Origin: Lineus longissimus
Lineage: Eukaryota; Nemertea; Pilidiophora; Heteronemertea; Lineidae
Reading direction: 5' to 3'
Assembly (NCBI RefSeq): GCF_910592395.1
Contig: NC_088318.1
Span: 1,116,001-1,180,000 of the forward strand
Length of the DNA: 64,000 bases
This document shows, one piece after another, positions 1 through 12,782 of this stretch (the stretch's first letter is position 1; every line of letters starts with the position of its first letter). The notes beneath the pieces were generated by a model. The model was not told where the DNA came from. It was given only the letters and a program-made list of their open reading frames with translations, and did no database searches. The position numbers and the translations under genes are program-made.

Positions 1-3000
1 CCAGCCTGCACTTCACAATTGCCTGATAAAATGATGAAATATTCCCTTAGCTTGCTAAGACGGCATGAGTTGTGCTCTCCGTACGTGATAACGAGGCAGG
101 TTTCAAGGAATGAACTGTAGATGCTGAAGCAATGAAGTACACATTGGTTTTCGCAAGTAAACACAACTTTTCTGTTTCAACTCTGATGCCTGATGGTTTT
201 TGCACCAAAGGTGACATCATATTTGATGCATTTCAATAGGATTTTGCAGGATGCAATATAACGGTTTCTTATTACCAGACACTTCAGCCTCACTATAATA
301 CAGCCTGGATGTCACTGAATTCCAATAAATTAGTTTATTGAAAAAAATTATTCAAATTTGCTTCTGTGAATTTGAAACCAAATTACACAGCAAAAAAATT
401 GCAATATCTGACAGCACAGAACTCCTTGCTGGATTGTCCATTTCAAATTGATTAGGTGTAGGCCACAAAATTCATGTTTATTAAATGATCATTAAAATCT
501 TTTAAAAACAGTTCTTGACGAAAAATGTTGAAAAAATGTGATTTATTGTGATTTTCCATATGAAAACCTGACACAAAATGTGAAGTCAGGAACTAGATTT
601 TTGAGGACAGAGCTGTTTTGAAAGGTCTGCAGCAGGACTACCAATTTGGCAATGATAAAGCCAAAAACCCAGACCAGAGATGCAGCTAGACCATGTAACT
701 AGCACCAAACAACAACATCAGTAAGTGTAGCAGACGCCACAAAAAGGAGAGGATTCATCCATGTCGCGCCCATTTTTTCTACTCAAAGTTCGTTTCCCCT
801 ACTGAGAGAGCGGCCACCTGGCAGTGTGCATTATTGATGGACGGGATCCTTCAAATTACATTCACAGCTGAGTGAGACTGAAATGCTCTCACTGTAACCA
901 AGTATTCATGTGGGTCAGACTTCTATGATATCACCCGCAGAGAGTCGATTGCTGTCCCGCGTTCTATAATCAATTGTTTCACTGAAGATTATCTTAAATT
1001 TGATTGTTGAGGTATTCAGATTCTGAATGGTTTCCTTGCATGAGTACATGTATGTAAAGTTTGGGCAAGGAGTCGTACTTATAATACCACTGGTACAAAT
1101 TGTAGAGCCAGAGTTCTCATTTTCACAATTTCTTAATAACACATGACAAATGTTTTCGGCTAGACCTCTAGGCCTCTTCAGACCTCTTCAGGGACAAGGC
1201 CTACGAAAATTCCCAAATGCGACTATGCCGAGATACCGCATTGCGATCTGGAAGTTTCATGGAAATACACAAGGTCTAGCTGAGCAGACACGTGGCTCAT
1301 GTACAGCATTCTAAACAGTATAAAACAATGTGCCATATCTTGCAAAATGTCACCGACTGTCAATTGGTGTTAAAGAGAACACTGGGATTTCATTGTTGAA
1401 ATCAACATTAGGACAAGTGCAGATGAGCGCTTTTTTGCGCAAACCTATTTTAGGAAAATATGCTGCTAGTGAGACAGCATACAAGACTTGGGCATGAGGG
1501 GTGCGGTCGATTCCAATTTGCGAAAAGGGGATCCCAGCCTAACTGATCACTGAAGCTGCCTACTTATGAAACCAAAGGAGTCTAAGCAGAAAATGCCTAG
1601 TTTTATAGGGTAAACAGGTTTTTTAGCTGGGAAAGTTTCCCTCAGTTTCAGATGTTGTTGTAATTAAAGAGACGATGTTTATTGACTGGGGTATATAGCA
1701 GATGGGAGCTCTCCCATTCAGCAATGTCAAACATATTGGGTTTCTAGTCGGTTACAAGAATTACAAATCTCGCTCGGAGTTGCTTCCAGAAGTGCTCAGG
1801 GTGGATCCTTGTTCATTTCTTCAGGGAAACAAGTTTCTAACTCTTAATGCCGTGGAACTCATCTCAGTTTTAAAGGGGCTATGCGCTAATGGAAAAGAGA
1901 AGTGATAAATAAGCAGGTGATGCTGAGCTTACAACTTGAACTTATGAAAGGATTAGGGTTAGAAAAATTTCTAAGTTCAAATATTTTTTTCACTTTTTTT
2001 TTTCTGCTCAAAATAAACCAACATCATCAGTCCCAAAACTTTTTTGACTTTGAAAATGTTCAAAATTTTGAACTAACTCAATAATGAAAATAATTTTAAG
2101 TCCAAATATTTTTTTCACTTTTTTTTCTGCTCAAAATGAACCAAAATCATCAGTCCCAAAACTTTTTTGACTCTCAAAATTTTTCAAAATTTTTAACTGA
2201 CTCGATGATGAAAAATTTTCTAAGTCCAAATACTTTTTTCACTTTTTTTCACAACTGTAGTTGTTAGTGATTGGTTTAGAGAAACCTACATGGGTTTAAC
2301 CTCACGTCACCTTCCCATCAGAGATGTCAGCCCCAAAGACCTTGTCTCACCATAGATATTGTCCCTCACAACAACACATCTCCTTTTACTACTTTACCAC
2401 CAAAGCTTCTCGACCACACCCCATTCCCAAGCTTTCTCTACTCACCCTTGCAACAACCAATACTTGATCATAGTCAAAATATTTCAAAGATATGCAAGAC
2501 GAGTGTTGTTTCTCTATCGCTATGGTAACACAATCGTTTCAAAAACCCCATCGCGTCAGCGGCACGTCCTCCACAGATTAGCCCAGCTGGAACCAGACCC
2601 CACACTCCCACCATCCATCGACTCAACCCAACAAGAACAACCTCCAACCTCTTTTAGACCCGCTCTTGTTTCACTTAAATTTTTAAGTAGACGTCTTTGG
2701 CAAGCACTCTGGTGTTCTTGCAACGTTTATTCTGGTGTGATGATGCTCAATGAAAATTTGATTAGTGAATATTGGCTGGTCAGAGCACCTGTGCCGTCAA
2801 CAAATATTAGCAAGCGCGATTCGATCAATGTGAACACATTAAGAGATAGACCATGTACAGATGGATTGGCTCAGCATCACCACACTCAAGACACCAACCC
2901 ACAAACTATAAAAAGTAATCCTTAAAACATTTTTTGTAGCTGTGGTATCAATGTAATTGGCACCAACAACAACTGCAGTAATACAAACAAGACCACCAAA

Positions 3001-3834
3001 ACATGTACGCGACCACAATCCTAAGTGAAACTGGTTTGGTGGAGGCACTGTCACAGTCTGTTCTTATTCAAAAACTGGTTTTCATGGAACATCTCCAGGA
3101 CCATAGCTAGATGGGGCAGGAGGACAGAATGCCACTAAGGGTCACCAAAGTAGGCTATATTATGTGGGCCTTCACTTGGGAAATTCATTCATTCGTTATT
3201 GACACAGTGGTGTACAGACGCCACACTGACAGTGAGAGAGCTTCGAGGAACCACCAGAGCTGAGACGATGATGTATTTTCTTTTGCTCATGTTGGTACAG
3301 GAATACAAGTATATATATAAGTACTTCATAAAACAATGGCATACAGCATAAGAAGGATCATTGAATGAATACTTAGGGGAAAGTATAATCGATAGGGGAC
3401 AGGATCACCTGCCCCGCTGGTTCACCAACCTCCAATATTTCACCATCAAAAAATCCATCTCACTAATGCATCACAAATTAGCCAAACGTGCACCTGGTCA
3501 GGGGTGCGTCAGCCAGGACAACGTCACCAAAATACTGTTATCATCACCAACAAAATCAAAGTTGCAACCTTTGTATAAAGTTTAGAAAAGAAACGGTAAA
3601 GGTAAAGGCAATGGACCTATTCAGGTAAAGGTAATGGAAAATGTAATGAACTGGTAAAGGTCAATGGCTACCATGGTAATGGAAAAGGTTACCCATTGAC
3701 CTTACCAGTGCAATGTCTTTTTATTCCTTTGACACAATAGATTCGTTACCTTTTCCATAGATTCATTACCTTTTCCATTTCCTTTCAATACTTGCATGAA
3801 AAAGGGTAGAGGGACTGCAATAAGCCCAGAAGGT
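1..3834. other. No gene recognised
   Basis: Apart from the 125-bp repeat nothing could be assigned. A 188-codon open frame at 2359-2925 (+) is Ser/Thr/Pro-rich with no recognisable domain, start context or splice partner. A 67-codon frame at 1702-1905 (+) is likewise unsupported. Confidence 0.6.
1965..2255. repeat. ~125-bp AT-rich tandem repeat, about 2.4 copies
   Basis: The block with CAAATATTTTTTTCAC, TCTGCTCAAAAT and CAGTCCCAAAACTTTTTTG recurs at 1978, 2103 and 2227 (period 124-125). The copies differ by scattered substitutions. Non-coding. Confidence 0.85.
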
Positions 3835-4192
3835 GAAAAGGTAATGGGCTTATTCAGTTTAAGGAATATAATATGACAGGTAATGGGCTTATTCAGGAAT
3901 AGAATATGACAGGTAATGGGCTTATTCAGGAATAGAATATGACAGGTAATGGGCTTATTCAGGAATAGAATATGACAGGTAATGGGCTTATTCAGGTAAA
4001 GGAATAGAATATGACAGGTAATGGGCTTATTCAGGAATAGAATATGACAGGTAATGGGCTTATTCAGGAATAGAATATGACAGGTAATGGGCTTATTCAG
4101 GTAAAGGAATAAAATATGACAGGTAATGGGCTTATTCAGGTAAAGGAATAGAATATGACAGGTAATGGGCTTATTCAGGTGAAGGAAAAGAA
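3835..4192. repeat. 33/39-bp minisatellite
   Basis: About ten copies of a unit containing GGTAATGGGCTTATTCAGG and AATAGAATATGAC. Most units are 33 bp; some carry an extra 6-bp GTAAAG to give 39 bp. It is preceded (3590-3790) by degenerate GGTAAAGG/GGTAATGG words. Confidence 0.9.
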
Positions 4193-4584
4193 TAAGCCAA
4201 CGTACTCATTCAGATTCAGAAACCTAATCGACCTTGGAAAAAAAACTGATTGAGTGCCTCGTCAAAGGACCGCTTAGGCCATAAAACAATCTAAAAAGCC
4301 ACTCTGGAACAATCATCATTGGCGCAGGGAATTGATTGATCGAGGGAATATGCGCAAAACAGTCAATGTGGTGACGTCTGTTGTTAATCACCCTAACTAA
4401 ACGTATCACTGCAGCCCTGAGCCGTCATCATCCCGACTCTCGTGTTTGCATCACCACTATCGAGCTCCACATTGGGTGAGTGATTTAGCGATCTCAAAAC
4501 ATTGTGGGTCAAGATGGGCTCTTATAGGGCCATGGAACCCTAAAGCCACTCAATTTTATTCAGCTCAGTCCTGAAGCTGTTTTG

Positions 4585-4599
4585 CCCCCCCCCCCCCCC
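4585..4599. repeat. Poly-C tract
   Basis: A run of 15 C on the plus strand. Similar C/G runs occur at 35575-35590, near 46130, near 49590 and near 53000. Run lengths may be assembly-uncertain. Confidence 0.8.
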
Positions 4600-5273
4600 G
4601 ACTGTCCCCAAATGGAGAAATAGGAATAGTGTGACACCAAGTGGGTTGGGGCCCAAGGAGCTGTCACAACCAATGGACAGTTAGGCATCTCCCACCCGTA
4701 ACCATGTTTCTGTCCAGCCAGCTAGCTTCCCTAAGGCCAACTGTAAAACTTGAGGTGTTTTTAACAGCTACAGTCTCCAAGTAGATGGGTGGAGGGGGGG
4801 GTCAGCCTATCCCCCACTGACTCTGTTATTCAACCTCATGCCAGTAGTATATATGTCCCCAAGGCCAACTGTGGAACCCAAGATCTGTTAGTCTGCCTTG
4901 TTTGTAAATTGATACAGAGCTCTCAACATCTGTTGGTAAAGTGGTTTTCCCTCATTAATAGATTTAGATAAAACGACATGGTAGAATTATTGAAAAATCT
5001 TTCGATGAACGCTGATACCTGGGTACTTTATCGGGACAAGCTGGCACAGCTGGTCTGCCGCTCGGCGTTCTCAGTCCAATACCAATAACCGATAAACATT
5101 TGGCGCAATTTCCACAGTGTTAAGCCATCGATACGGCAGGGAGTCTCAGGGAGGAAGAGTTGACTAAGGCAAGATAAGAGTGCTCCAACAAAGATGATGC
5201 TAGATAGAAAGACATGAAGAAAGAGCAAGTGAAATATTTCCACTAGCTTCAGCGTTTTAGAGCTAATGATATG

Positions 5274-5445
5274 CAGTGGAACCTCTGTTAGCGGACACCT
5301 CTCTAGGACAACCTCTCTATTAAGGACACTTGTTTTGGTCCCAAATTGGTTGTTTCCATTCAATTTGACCTCTAATCAGGACACCTCTCTATTAAGGACA
5401 GAACTTGTCAGTCCCGAGAGTGTCCTTAATAGAGAGGTTCTACTG
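5274..5445. mobile_element. Tigger/pogo-like MITE (non-autonomous)
   Basis: The left end CAGTGGAACCTCTGTTAGCG and the right end, read as its complement CAGTAGAACCTCTCTATTAA, form terminal inverted repeats of about 28 bp. The interior repeats ACCTCTCTATTAAGGACA. CAGT-(A/G)-(G/A)AACCTCT ends beside TA are typical of Tigger/pogo elements. A TA target site is intact on the right only. It is too short to encode a transposase. Confidence 0.7.
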
Positions 5446-6163
5446 TATATGACTTGCTGTCTTCTGTTTATCAAAGGAAATAAATTTCATAAATTTCATT
5501 TCATTTCATTTCAAGAGTTGATAATCTCTAATTTAGGGCATGGGCCTAGAAATGACATGCCAGATCTAACTACTGCTTATCCTCTGGAGGTGGGGGAGGG
5601 AAGGGGGGGGTGTTCATGCGCCACCCCAAGACCTCCAAAATCCACTACTGGCGACTATGAACTAACAGACATAGATCTTAGAGAACAGATAGAAGCAGGC
5701 TAAGCAGTGATAAGGTGCAGCCGTGGTGAAATTTATGAAAGAGGAATTAGTGTATCAAGATTGCCGTATTGGGTTAAACCGGTCAATACTATGATTCATT
5801 CAATCTAAGCTTCCCAAAAAGATATTTGAACTCACCATCACTTACGTGCAGCACGTGGAACTCCATTCTTGGGCTGGGGCCAGGAAAATGATAGATGCGT
5901 CTTACGCAATACTGCAATAGGAGTGGGAGCTATAAATAGACACACTGTCCGCGCGTTGTCTACTCTGGTGTGCGTCCTTTGGTCTTTCACTTTATTCCAT
6001 GAATGATTGCTCTCTATTTGAATTGTGGGCCACACCCATAGGCCTACATACAGAATGTTTGAGGTTGCCTGTTTTATTGAACACTCCTAAATGCAGTATG
6101 CTTTTCTCATGGCAGGAATTGATTGAAGTCATGGTCCCACCCTTACGAAAAAGATCTCAGATT

Positions 6164-6310
6164 CACCATGGTAAAATTGGAGTTTACCATGCTCCCAATG
6201 GTGAATGTAGAATTTACCATGCTCGCCATGGTAAAATATTTCACTGTCCCAATTCACCATGGTGAAGTGCTGTCAGTTTACCATGGTGAATTGTGGATTT
6301 ACCATGGACG
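6164..6310. repeat. Cluster of CCATGG-centred palindromes
   Basis: Six or so copies of TTYACCATGGTRAA and half-sites are spaced 20-40 bp apart (for example AATTCACCATGGTGAA and TTTACCATGGTGAA). The unit is palindromic rather than a fixed-length tandem array. No gene was recognised around it. Confidence 0.7.
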
Positions 6311-6995
6311 CATTGAGACACATTTTCCTAGGGGATGGCATGTGTTTGACTGTCACCACTGCTTTGGGGGCATATGCTTATTGAGTTTGCCCATCCTTTT
6401 GGATGATTCTACGATGCAGCGCACTCACAGTCTCTGAAGTGTTGGGTATCAATAGGACCATACCTCAATCCACTCCATACAACAGGGAAAGACACTGCTT
6501 GCCTATCATCGCTGCTTTGACAGGAGGGCCATTCAAAACTGTAAACTGTCCTCCTGGTTGTGACATTGTCCTCATTGAAGACGGAGTTGGACAAATGGAA
6601 AATAAGATAATCAACGACCCCTGAATCTCTCTCAGTGCAAACGAAGTTTGAGAACGATTTGTTTTGCACTTCATTCACAACAGGGTCGTACTGGGCTTTC
6701 CTGGGGCTTTTGTTAATTTGACGATTGTGATCTGTGATCTGATCACGAACAGAATTAACCATACATGTCGTGGTGTTAAAGGCAGTCTCGGGACAGATAC
6801 TGGTTGGCTTTACAGTGGACATTGAGCTTGAGCTGGGGACAGAAATAAGCATCGGGGTATTTCAACAAGAGAATTCAAGTAGCACCGATGCAAGCATTAT
6901 GCGGCGTCTTCTCCCTGGTTGTGACTGTCTCCATATTCCTGAAGATGCCTTTTCTGGAGAGATAAGCAACACACTAGTGCATTGCAGCTAGGAGG

Positions 6996-7134
6996 TGCTT
7001 GGTGATACACACTCAAGGTCTCAGTCTACAACAAGCCATGATGTGGCCATATGTAGGTGTACCTTGCTTGGTGATACACACTCAAGGTCTCAGTCTACAA
7101 CAAGCCATGATGTGGCCATATGTAGGTGTACCTT
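6996..7134. repeat. Perfect 69-bp tandem duplication
   Basis: Two adjacent 69-bp copies starting TGCTTGGTGATACACACTC with no mismatch seen, just beyond the 3' end of TRIP13. An identical pair implies recent duplication. Confidence 0.93.
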
Positions 7135-7191
7135 GATATTATGTGGAACAAAGTCAGAACAACAGGGAACGGATGAAATACATGTAGGACC

Positions 7192-7197
7192 TTTATT
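7192..7197 (-). promoter_or_regulatory. Candidate poly(A) signal of TRIP13
   Basis: AATAAA on the minus strand, about 225 bp past the TRIP13 stop codon. It is the nearest good signal noticed. Whether it is used is inference. Confidence 0.35.
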
Positions 7198-7423
7198 TTG
7201 AAAATTTCATAAGTACAGGTGAGCGTTACAGTAAAATAACTCCCTCAACACACAGAACATGCACACCAATCTAACCAATAGCACATTCAATGATGTTTTC
7301 TTCTTGTCTGTCCCAATCACATCAGCACCCACAGTGTTCTCACCTCCCCTTGAAATGCCATGTATCACACACAATCATTCCGTCCAGTGACATACGAGGT
7401 GCCTTGCTGGACCATGGACAGTA

Positions 7424-10400
7424 TCAGTCCTTCGCCAAATCATCTCTTTCTTGGAACTGTCTATGAGCTGTTAGCTTCAGGGCATCTAGGAACACATCCA
7501 TGGAGACAGTGGGCTTCTGCAAAAAGACAAGAACTTCAAGTCATTACTGGTTCATTTTCAGGCCAAAAGATGGCATCTGTGGGCCATGATTGACTATATT
7601 GGTTTGTGTGAATGCGCAAGAAGACAAGAGTCTCGATCCCCCATTCAAATATTCCACAAGAGGGCATTTTTGAGCAGATATGTACCAAACTATTCCCTGT
7701 TTCTTCTACAATAGGCCTAGCCGAGCACAATAAACATTGTTGTTATTATAATATCTCGGTGCACAAAATTGGTCCTTTGGGACAAAGTCACAACCAGAAT
7801 GAAGAGATAAGTTCACTTTATCCAAAATCTTCAATACAACAACAGTCCATCTCAACTCGTGATGAATTTCAATCTAAACTTGGTCAGAGTAGTTATCTGC
7901 TAATTGTTGCATTTACTGACACTCGACATTGATTTACCTGAATGTAAACAGCCTGCGCAATGAATGGAAGTTTCCGGAGAGTTCTTCCACTGAGGCCTTC
8001 GCTGTGCCTGAAAAAATGTGGACACAGGATATTTAACATGTCTAGTTGGTGCATTCTGATCAGCTGTCTAGAAACTTGAGCCAAACAACTTGGTGGTTCA
8101 AATTTTCCTGTGAACACCTTGGAGAACCATTCCCCTAGACTGCCGAGCATCTTACCAACTTGGCAAGCAGCCTGCCCTGGTCACACAGATCCTAAAAAGT
8201 TGACCAACTTACATAGCTACTTCCCTGAGCTTGAGACTAAGTCTTGTGGCATCATTTTCCACATAGCGCATGACTTCAAGGGCTCGGAGGTCTAATAGTT
8301 GCTGTGCTGGAGTGATGATACCAGCCTGGAATCAGTCAAGAATGAAAGGTTTACAGATCAGCTTATTTGAATTCTGAAGTTGTGCTTACATATTTTTTGT
8401 GAACAGGTATTTGGTGTCCTAGTTTTACTCTAGCTGAGAATTTCACCACAGAACTTAAGGAGACATTCTGGTTACTAATTGTCGGCAGAGCAAATGAGTT
8501 TGGAGAATGATTTTGACCATGTCGCCAAACCTATGCCATAAAGTGTTCCTTGGATTGATTGGTTGACTGACACACTGATTGATAATCATGTACATTTTGG
8601 TTGATTTGACTTCTATTGTACTGCACTTCTTACCCTCATCAGCTCATTGATGCAGGACTGATAGATCTTGAAGATGGCAGCAGACGAGGGGTACCCAATA
8701 TACTGCTTGATGTCAGCTCGGTCAACGAAGGCAAGATCTATTGCACCGGTAATATTGGACGTTGTCAAGATAATCACATTCGAATTCCTGCAAGGAAGAA
8801 AGAGTATGTATTTGTATGGGGAGTAGACCACTTTCATGGTGTTGATAGGTTCCTTATCTCACTCACAGCTGGCAGCACCAGTTGTGTCATTCTGTGACAA
8901 TTGGATTCAACTTCTTTGCTTGTCTCTTCAGACTGGATGATTCAACTAACTCTTCACAAGAGTACTAAGGAGGTGGGTTTTTTACGCTCTGGTACTTAAG
9001 TGAAAGGTCGATGTAAAAAGTCTACATATCATACATTTCCTTTCTAAGGGAGGAGTCTGTGTCAAGACTCTGGCACTTATCTGATGGTCATGGCCTATTA
9101 TTTTCTGCCACATCCTGGGCAAGTCAATGTTGATGGAATGATGGTTGATTTTCACCTTTTGATTTGATCGAGTTGTGTGAGGAGGGCATTAACAACGCGG
9201 ATCGCATCGGACGGCTCTGCACCAGATGACACAGACTTCCTGGCTGCTGCTAAACTCTCCACCTGCAAGTCATACAAACATCATTTAGCATTACTTTGAG
9301 GGCTGAGAGGTCTAACAGGTGCTGTGCTGGAGTGACGATACCAGCCTGGAATGAACATCCGACCAGTGCAGTAGAATCTACCTTAGCAGGCACCTCCGTT
9401 TTCATTAAATCAGGATAACTCTCTATTATGGATGGCATTTGTCCATCCTAAGGGTGTCCTTACAAGACGTTCTTCTGAACTTGGCAATAATAGGTTTTTG
9501 GTCTTACTCACCTCATCTATAAGAACTACCACAAGAGCATCTGGATCATCTATTAATTCTTGTATTTTCGTGAACATCTTCATCACAAGTTTACCACTCT
9601 GAATTGAACAAGGAGAACGGTTGGATAGGATTTCATCATGGTCTAATGAAGTGTTTCATAAAGAGAGTTCAGACTGAACAAATATACAGGAATATAAACC
9701 ATGCAATCATACGTCATGTAGCCTTCACAGCAGCCATTTGAAATTCTCAGGTGAAAAGTGGAACTGTCCACCTGGGAACTTTTTGGAAGGCAAAGGAAAG
9801 ATTTGAATTTGAAAAATTGGACCGACAATACCTCTGAAAACCACTTAGAAAATAAGCTATGACTGTTGATCTCTATAAGCTGGCCGTAACTATATCTGTC
9901 GGACAGTCGTATACACAACTTCTGGGCAAGAGCTTTGCATAATGAGGTCTTGCCAGTACCAGGTGGGCCTGAAATATGGAAGCAGAAAATGAAATGTCAA
10001 TTTGGAATCTGTTAGGGAGGACATTTGTGGCCTGTCACATCAAACTGAGGCACGTGTCACACAGAAGCCAGGACATAATAAAGACATTGATGAGCTCAGA
10101 TTTTACAAAAAGTGACAGTGAAATGAACAACCAGTCTGTCTCAACCTGCCAAGCCCCCACAAACTTACCATGAAGAAGCACGACTCTGTTCCAAGAGATG
10201 ATATTACTATCCACTTTTTTGTCTGAGAATAGTAATGTTGTTGAGACATATTGCAGCAGCTGGAATTGAACCGTTTAAAAGTTTAGCTGTTAAATAATAT
10301 AATATATAAATAATATAAATAAATAATATAGCTGAGTATACAAATTAGTTACATGAAGACCAGGAAAATAGAGATATTGTATGTCAATCTAAATCTTGGC

Positions 10401-11655
10401 AATTGCAGAAGTCCGGATGCCTGCAGGTACAATAAGGTCTTCACCCAGAGGACAGCACATCCCTATCGTTATGGTCTATTCCCTTCGAAATGTTTAAGCC
10501 AAAATACAAATCAACATTGTCTCCTGAGGTGATTCATATGTCATTGAGAATGTCACAAAGACAAACCATATGGACCTTATGAAGTTGAGAGGACAGATGC
10601 AATAGAGGAGTAACTATCGCTGCAATGCTAACCTCATTTTTTATTTCGCTATCAAAGATCAAACTATCCCAGAGTCCCTCAAACTCTCGACACGGTAGTA
10701 ACCAATGTGATGCTGCTGAAAGATCCTCGTCATCCAGCTCCTCACTGGCTGGACCGTCTTCATTCAAGTGACACACATGGAGCAGCAGGTTAGCACTACA
10801 TAAGTCAATCGCCTGAAAAAACAAAACACAAAGTGTCAACTCATACATCATATTTCGCACAGAACACAATGTTTAAAACTAAAACTTGTACAAGGGACTC
10901 TCAGAGGGGAAGCTAAGTACAATTAAGTGTTGACTCACAACATTTTCTAATTGAGGCTTAATTGTCTCCCGGAATTAAACACAGGTGGGCCTACTAATTT
11001 AAAGTACACCAGTAGTACGAGCTGGTCTTGGCCACAGAGTTGGATCTACATGTTTATGTTTGTACCTACCGCTGCGTCTGTTTTATTAAGATCAGTATCA
11101 CAGATCGCGACGGACGCAACATGTTCTGTCAGAAATGGATCATCAAACTCTGTCAATGTTAGGTTTCCATAGGCTACTCTCTGACGGTGAAGTAACTTGA
11201 CAACGTGGGTCTTTATCACAGCTACACGAACCGTACTGAAAAGAGGAATAGAGAGGCACTAATCAGGGCTGACATAAGAGCAAATAAAATGGCCAGGGGC
11301 CACGTGGCCACTACGACACCAGTCCTGTGGTCTATGCAGGAATTCCTTGAAGAGGATTATGGTAACCATTATATATAAATGGTTCCAGAAAATTTGTCAA
11401 CATTGACCATGGCAATGAGGCTGAGGTTAAAATGTTTCAACCACTACTGAAAATCTCCTCTTTCATAAAATGATTTAAAAACTACATTGAAAAATATTCG
11501 AGCAGTAATGCAAATGGCGCTCCATACAACCTGAAGTGATCATGAATCAATGAAAAAGTGAGAGTGTACCTGCAAATACTTTGGATCACTTCCACGTGAA
11601 TACTTGGCAGTCCAGCATCAGGGAGAGCATCCTCTAAATCGGATACTTTGTCCAT
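7424..11655 (-). CDS. TRIP13: Pachytene checkpoint protein 2 homolog (AAA+ ATPase TRIP13), 11 exons
   Basis: Coding exons in gene order: 11655-11570, 11235-11070, 10812-10633, 10259-10169, 9968-9832, 9598-9512, 9262-9156, 8787-8634, 8325-8213, 8007-7938 and 7516-7424. All phases join, giving 427 aa (human about 432). Seen: N-terminal substrate-recognition region with [13 protein letters not shown]; Walker A GPPGTGKT at residues 175-182, split between exons 4 and 5; [13 protein letters not shown]; Walker B VVVLIDE ending at 249; sensor-1 region ILTTSNIT; and sensor-2 motif [12 protein letters not shown] near 377-388. Family knowledge: a hexameric ATPase that, with the p31comet adaptor, unfolds HORMA proteins such as MAD2 and HORMADs, acting in spindle-checkpoint silencing and meiotic recombination control. 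The start at 11655 was chosen because the first residues align with the human N-terminus; an in-frame ATG lies further upstream at 11838. Intron 6 holds a partial copy of exon 9 and a MITE remnant. Confidence 0.95.
9288..9352 (-). pseudogene. Partial copy of TRIP13 exon 9 inside intron 6
   Basis: 57 of 65 bases match the exon-9 acceptor region (8268-8332): the ATTCCAG acceptor side and the first 47-50 nt of exon 9, encoding [19 protein letters not shown]. The rest of exon 9 is missing and no donor follows before exon 7, 25 bp away, so it cannot act as a full alternative exon. Confidence 0.85.
9369..9465. mobile_element. Decayed Tigger-like MITE in TRIP13 intron 6
   Basis: It starts CAGTAGAATCTACCTTAGCA followed by GGCACCTCC, then AAATCAGGATAACTCTCTATTATGG. 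These match the left end and middle of the element at 5274-5445 with substitutions. The right end is ragged. Confidence 0.55.
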
Positions 11656-12116
11656 GCTAAATAATATATATGAAATTGACCACAACTTATGAAGAAATAT
11701 AACTTCTATCGCTATATCACTGTCCAAAATATATTCCTTCTTTGAAAACACCGCCGCCCGCGATTTGTTACATCCTCGATGTGTACACACATTGAGGGAT
11801 GTCGGAGTTCTTCTAGTAATAACAGGTGACGCCACCATTAGTTCATGAGTTCCTTACGCGGGAAATACGAATGCGCACGTGTGGCGTTCACAGTCCTTAG
11901 ATTTATTTTAAAAGGGATGACCCCCTGTAGGATTTGTGAAGGGTGTCCGGGGGGATGTTTCCAGCCTTGGGCTTCTGTTAGCCAGGATTCATACTGGCGA
12001 TATAAACCATTCAATTGTTGGGAACTCAGGTGAATGTGATCATCTGAGGGATCGGATATGGATTCATACTGGTGATAAACAATGTAAACTCAAGTGACTG
12101 TGGTCATCTGCGAGAT
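11656..12116. other. TRIP13 upstream region
   Basis: Presumed promoter and 5' UTR of TRIP13. The frame stays open upstream of the chosen start to 11838. No core-promoter motif could be named. Confidence 0.4.
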
Positions 12117-12780
12117 GTGGATTCATCATCATCATCATGTCCCGCAGCCATGCGGCCATTGGGGCCATTGGGGTGACCCTAGGCTGTTAACGATTGGACT
12201 CCTCGGCGAGGTGGATCAGGTCGATCTTTCTTCCAGTCCAGTGCGTCACGTCATCCATCCAAATTCTCTTTGGACGACCGCGTCGGCGGCTACCCTCCAC
12301 TGTGCGCCTTGCAAGATGTTATTTGCTAGTGTTCCCTTGGCTCTCTTGACATGGCCGAACCACCTTAGCTTTTTCTTCTTGGCAACGATTAGGAGGCTGT
12401 CGTGATGCCGATGTACTGGTAACCCGTTCTCTTACCTGGATGTTGGTGGTGTGGGATGTATAGTGGATGTTGAGTAGGCCTTATAGTCTCAGTTGGCTAG
12501 CAGTTCAGTTCAAACGCACTGATTCGTTTCTCGATTCTCGGTGTTCATGGTCCACGATTCTGCCGTATACAAGAACACTGAGATCACCAAAGACCTCAGA
12601 AAGGAGGAGTTTTGATGTCATTGACTGATTGAGATGTTTCTGAACAGCCAAATTCTCTTCAGTCTTGTTAATATACGCGTTTTCACCTCCTTGAGAGAGG
12701 TACCATCCTCTGTCTGTGTGGCACCTTGGTAGAGGAACTCTGCCACTTGTTCTAGGTAGTAGTCTCTCTGTAACCTCAGA
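12117..12780 (-). mobile_element. Non-LTR retrotransposon 3' remnant (reverse transcriptase C-terminus)
   Basis: Minus-strand translation, broken by stops and at least one frameshift, reads EFLYQGATQTEDGTSLKEVK, then FLRSLVISVFLYTAESWTMN, then KKKKLRWFGHVKRAKG and RRRGRPKRIWMDDVTHWTGR. This order is the conserved C-terminal part of invertebrate endonuclease/reverse-transcriptase elements. It ends near a GATGATGATGATGA tail, as expected for the 3' end. It is 5' truncated and inactive. Confidence 0.85.
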
Positions 12781-12782
12781 GT

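Larger units (their letters stand above)
5446..7191. other. No gene recognised apart from repeats
   Basis: A 147-codon minus-strand open frame at 6409-6852 shows no recognisable motif. An ATTTC microsatellite sits near 5480-5515. GGTTGTGAC words occur near 6554 and 6918. Confidence 0.55.

Noticed and set aside
6995-7201. Short open frame with an internal 23-residue repeat
   Set aside because: It is explained by the perfect 69-bp duplication falling in frame. There is no other coding support.
9250-9438. A second TRIP13-like gene or a true alternative exon 9
   Set aside because: Only about 50 nt of exon 9 is present, with no donor before exon 7, so it cannot replace exon 9.
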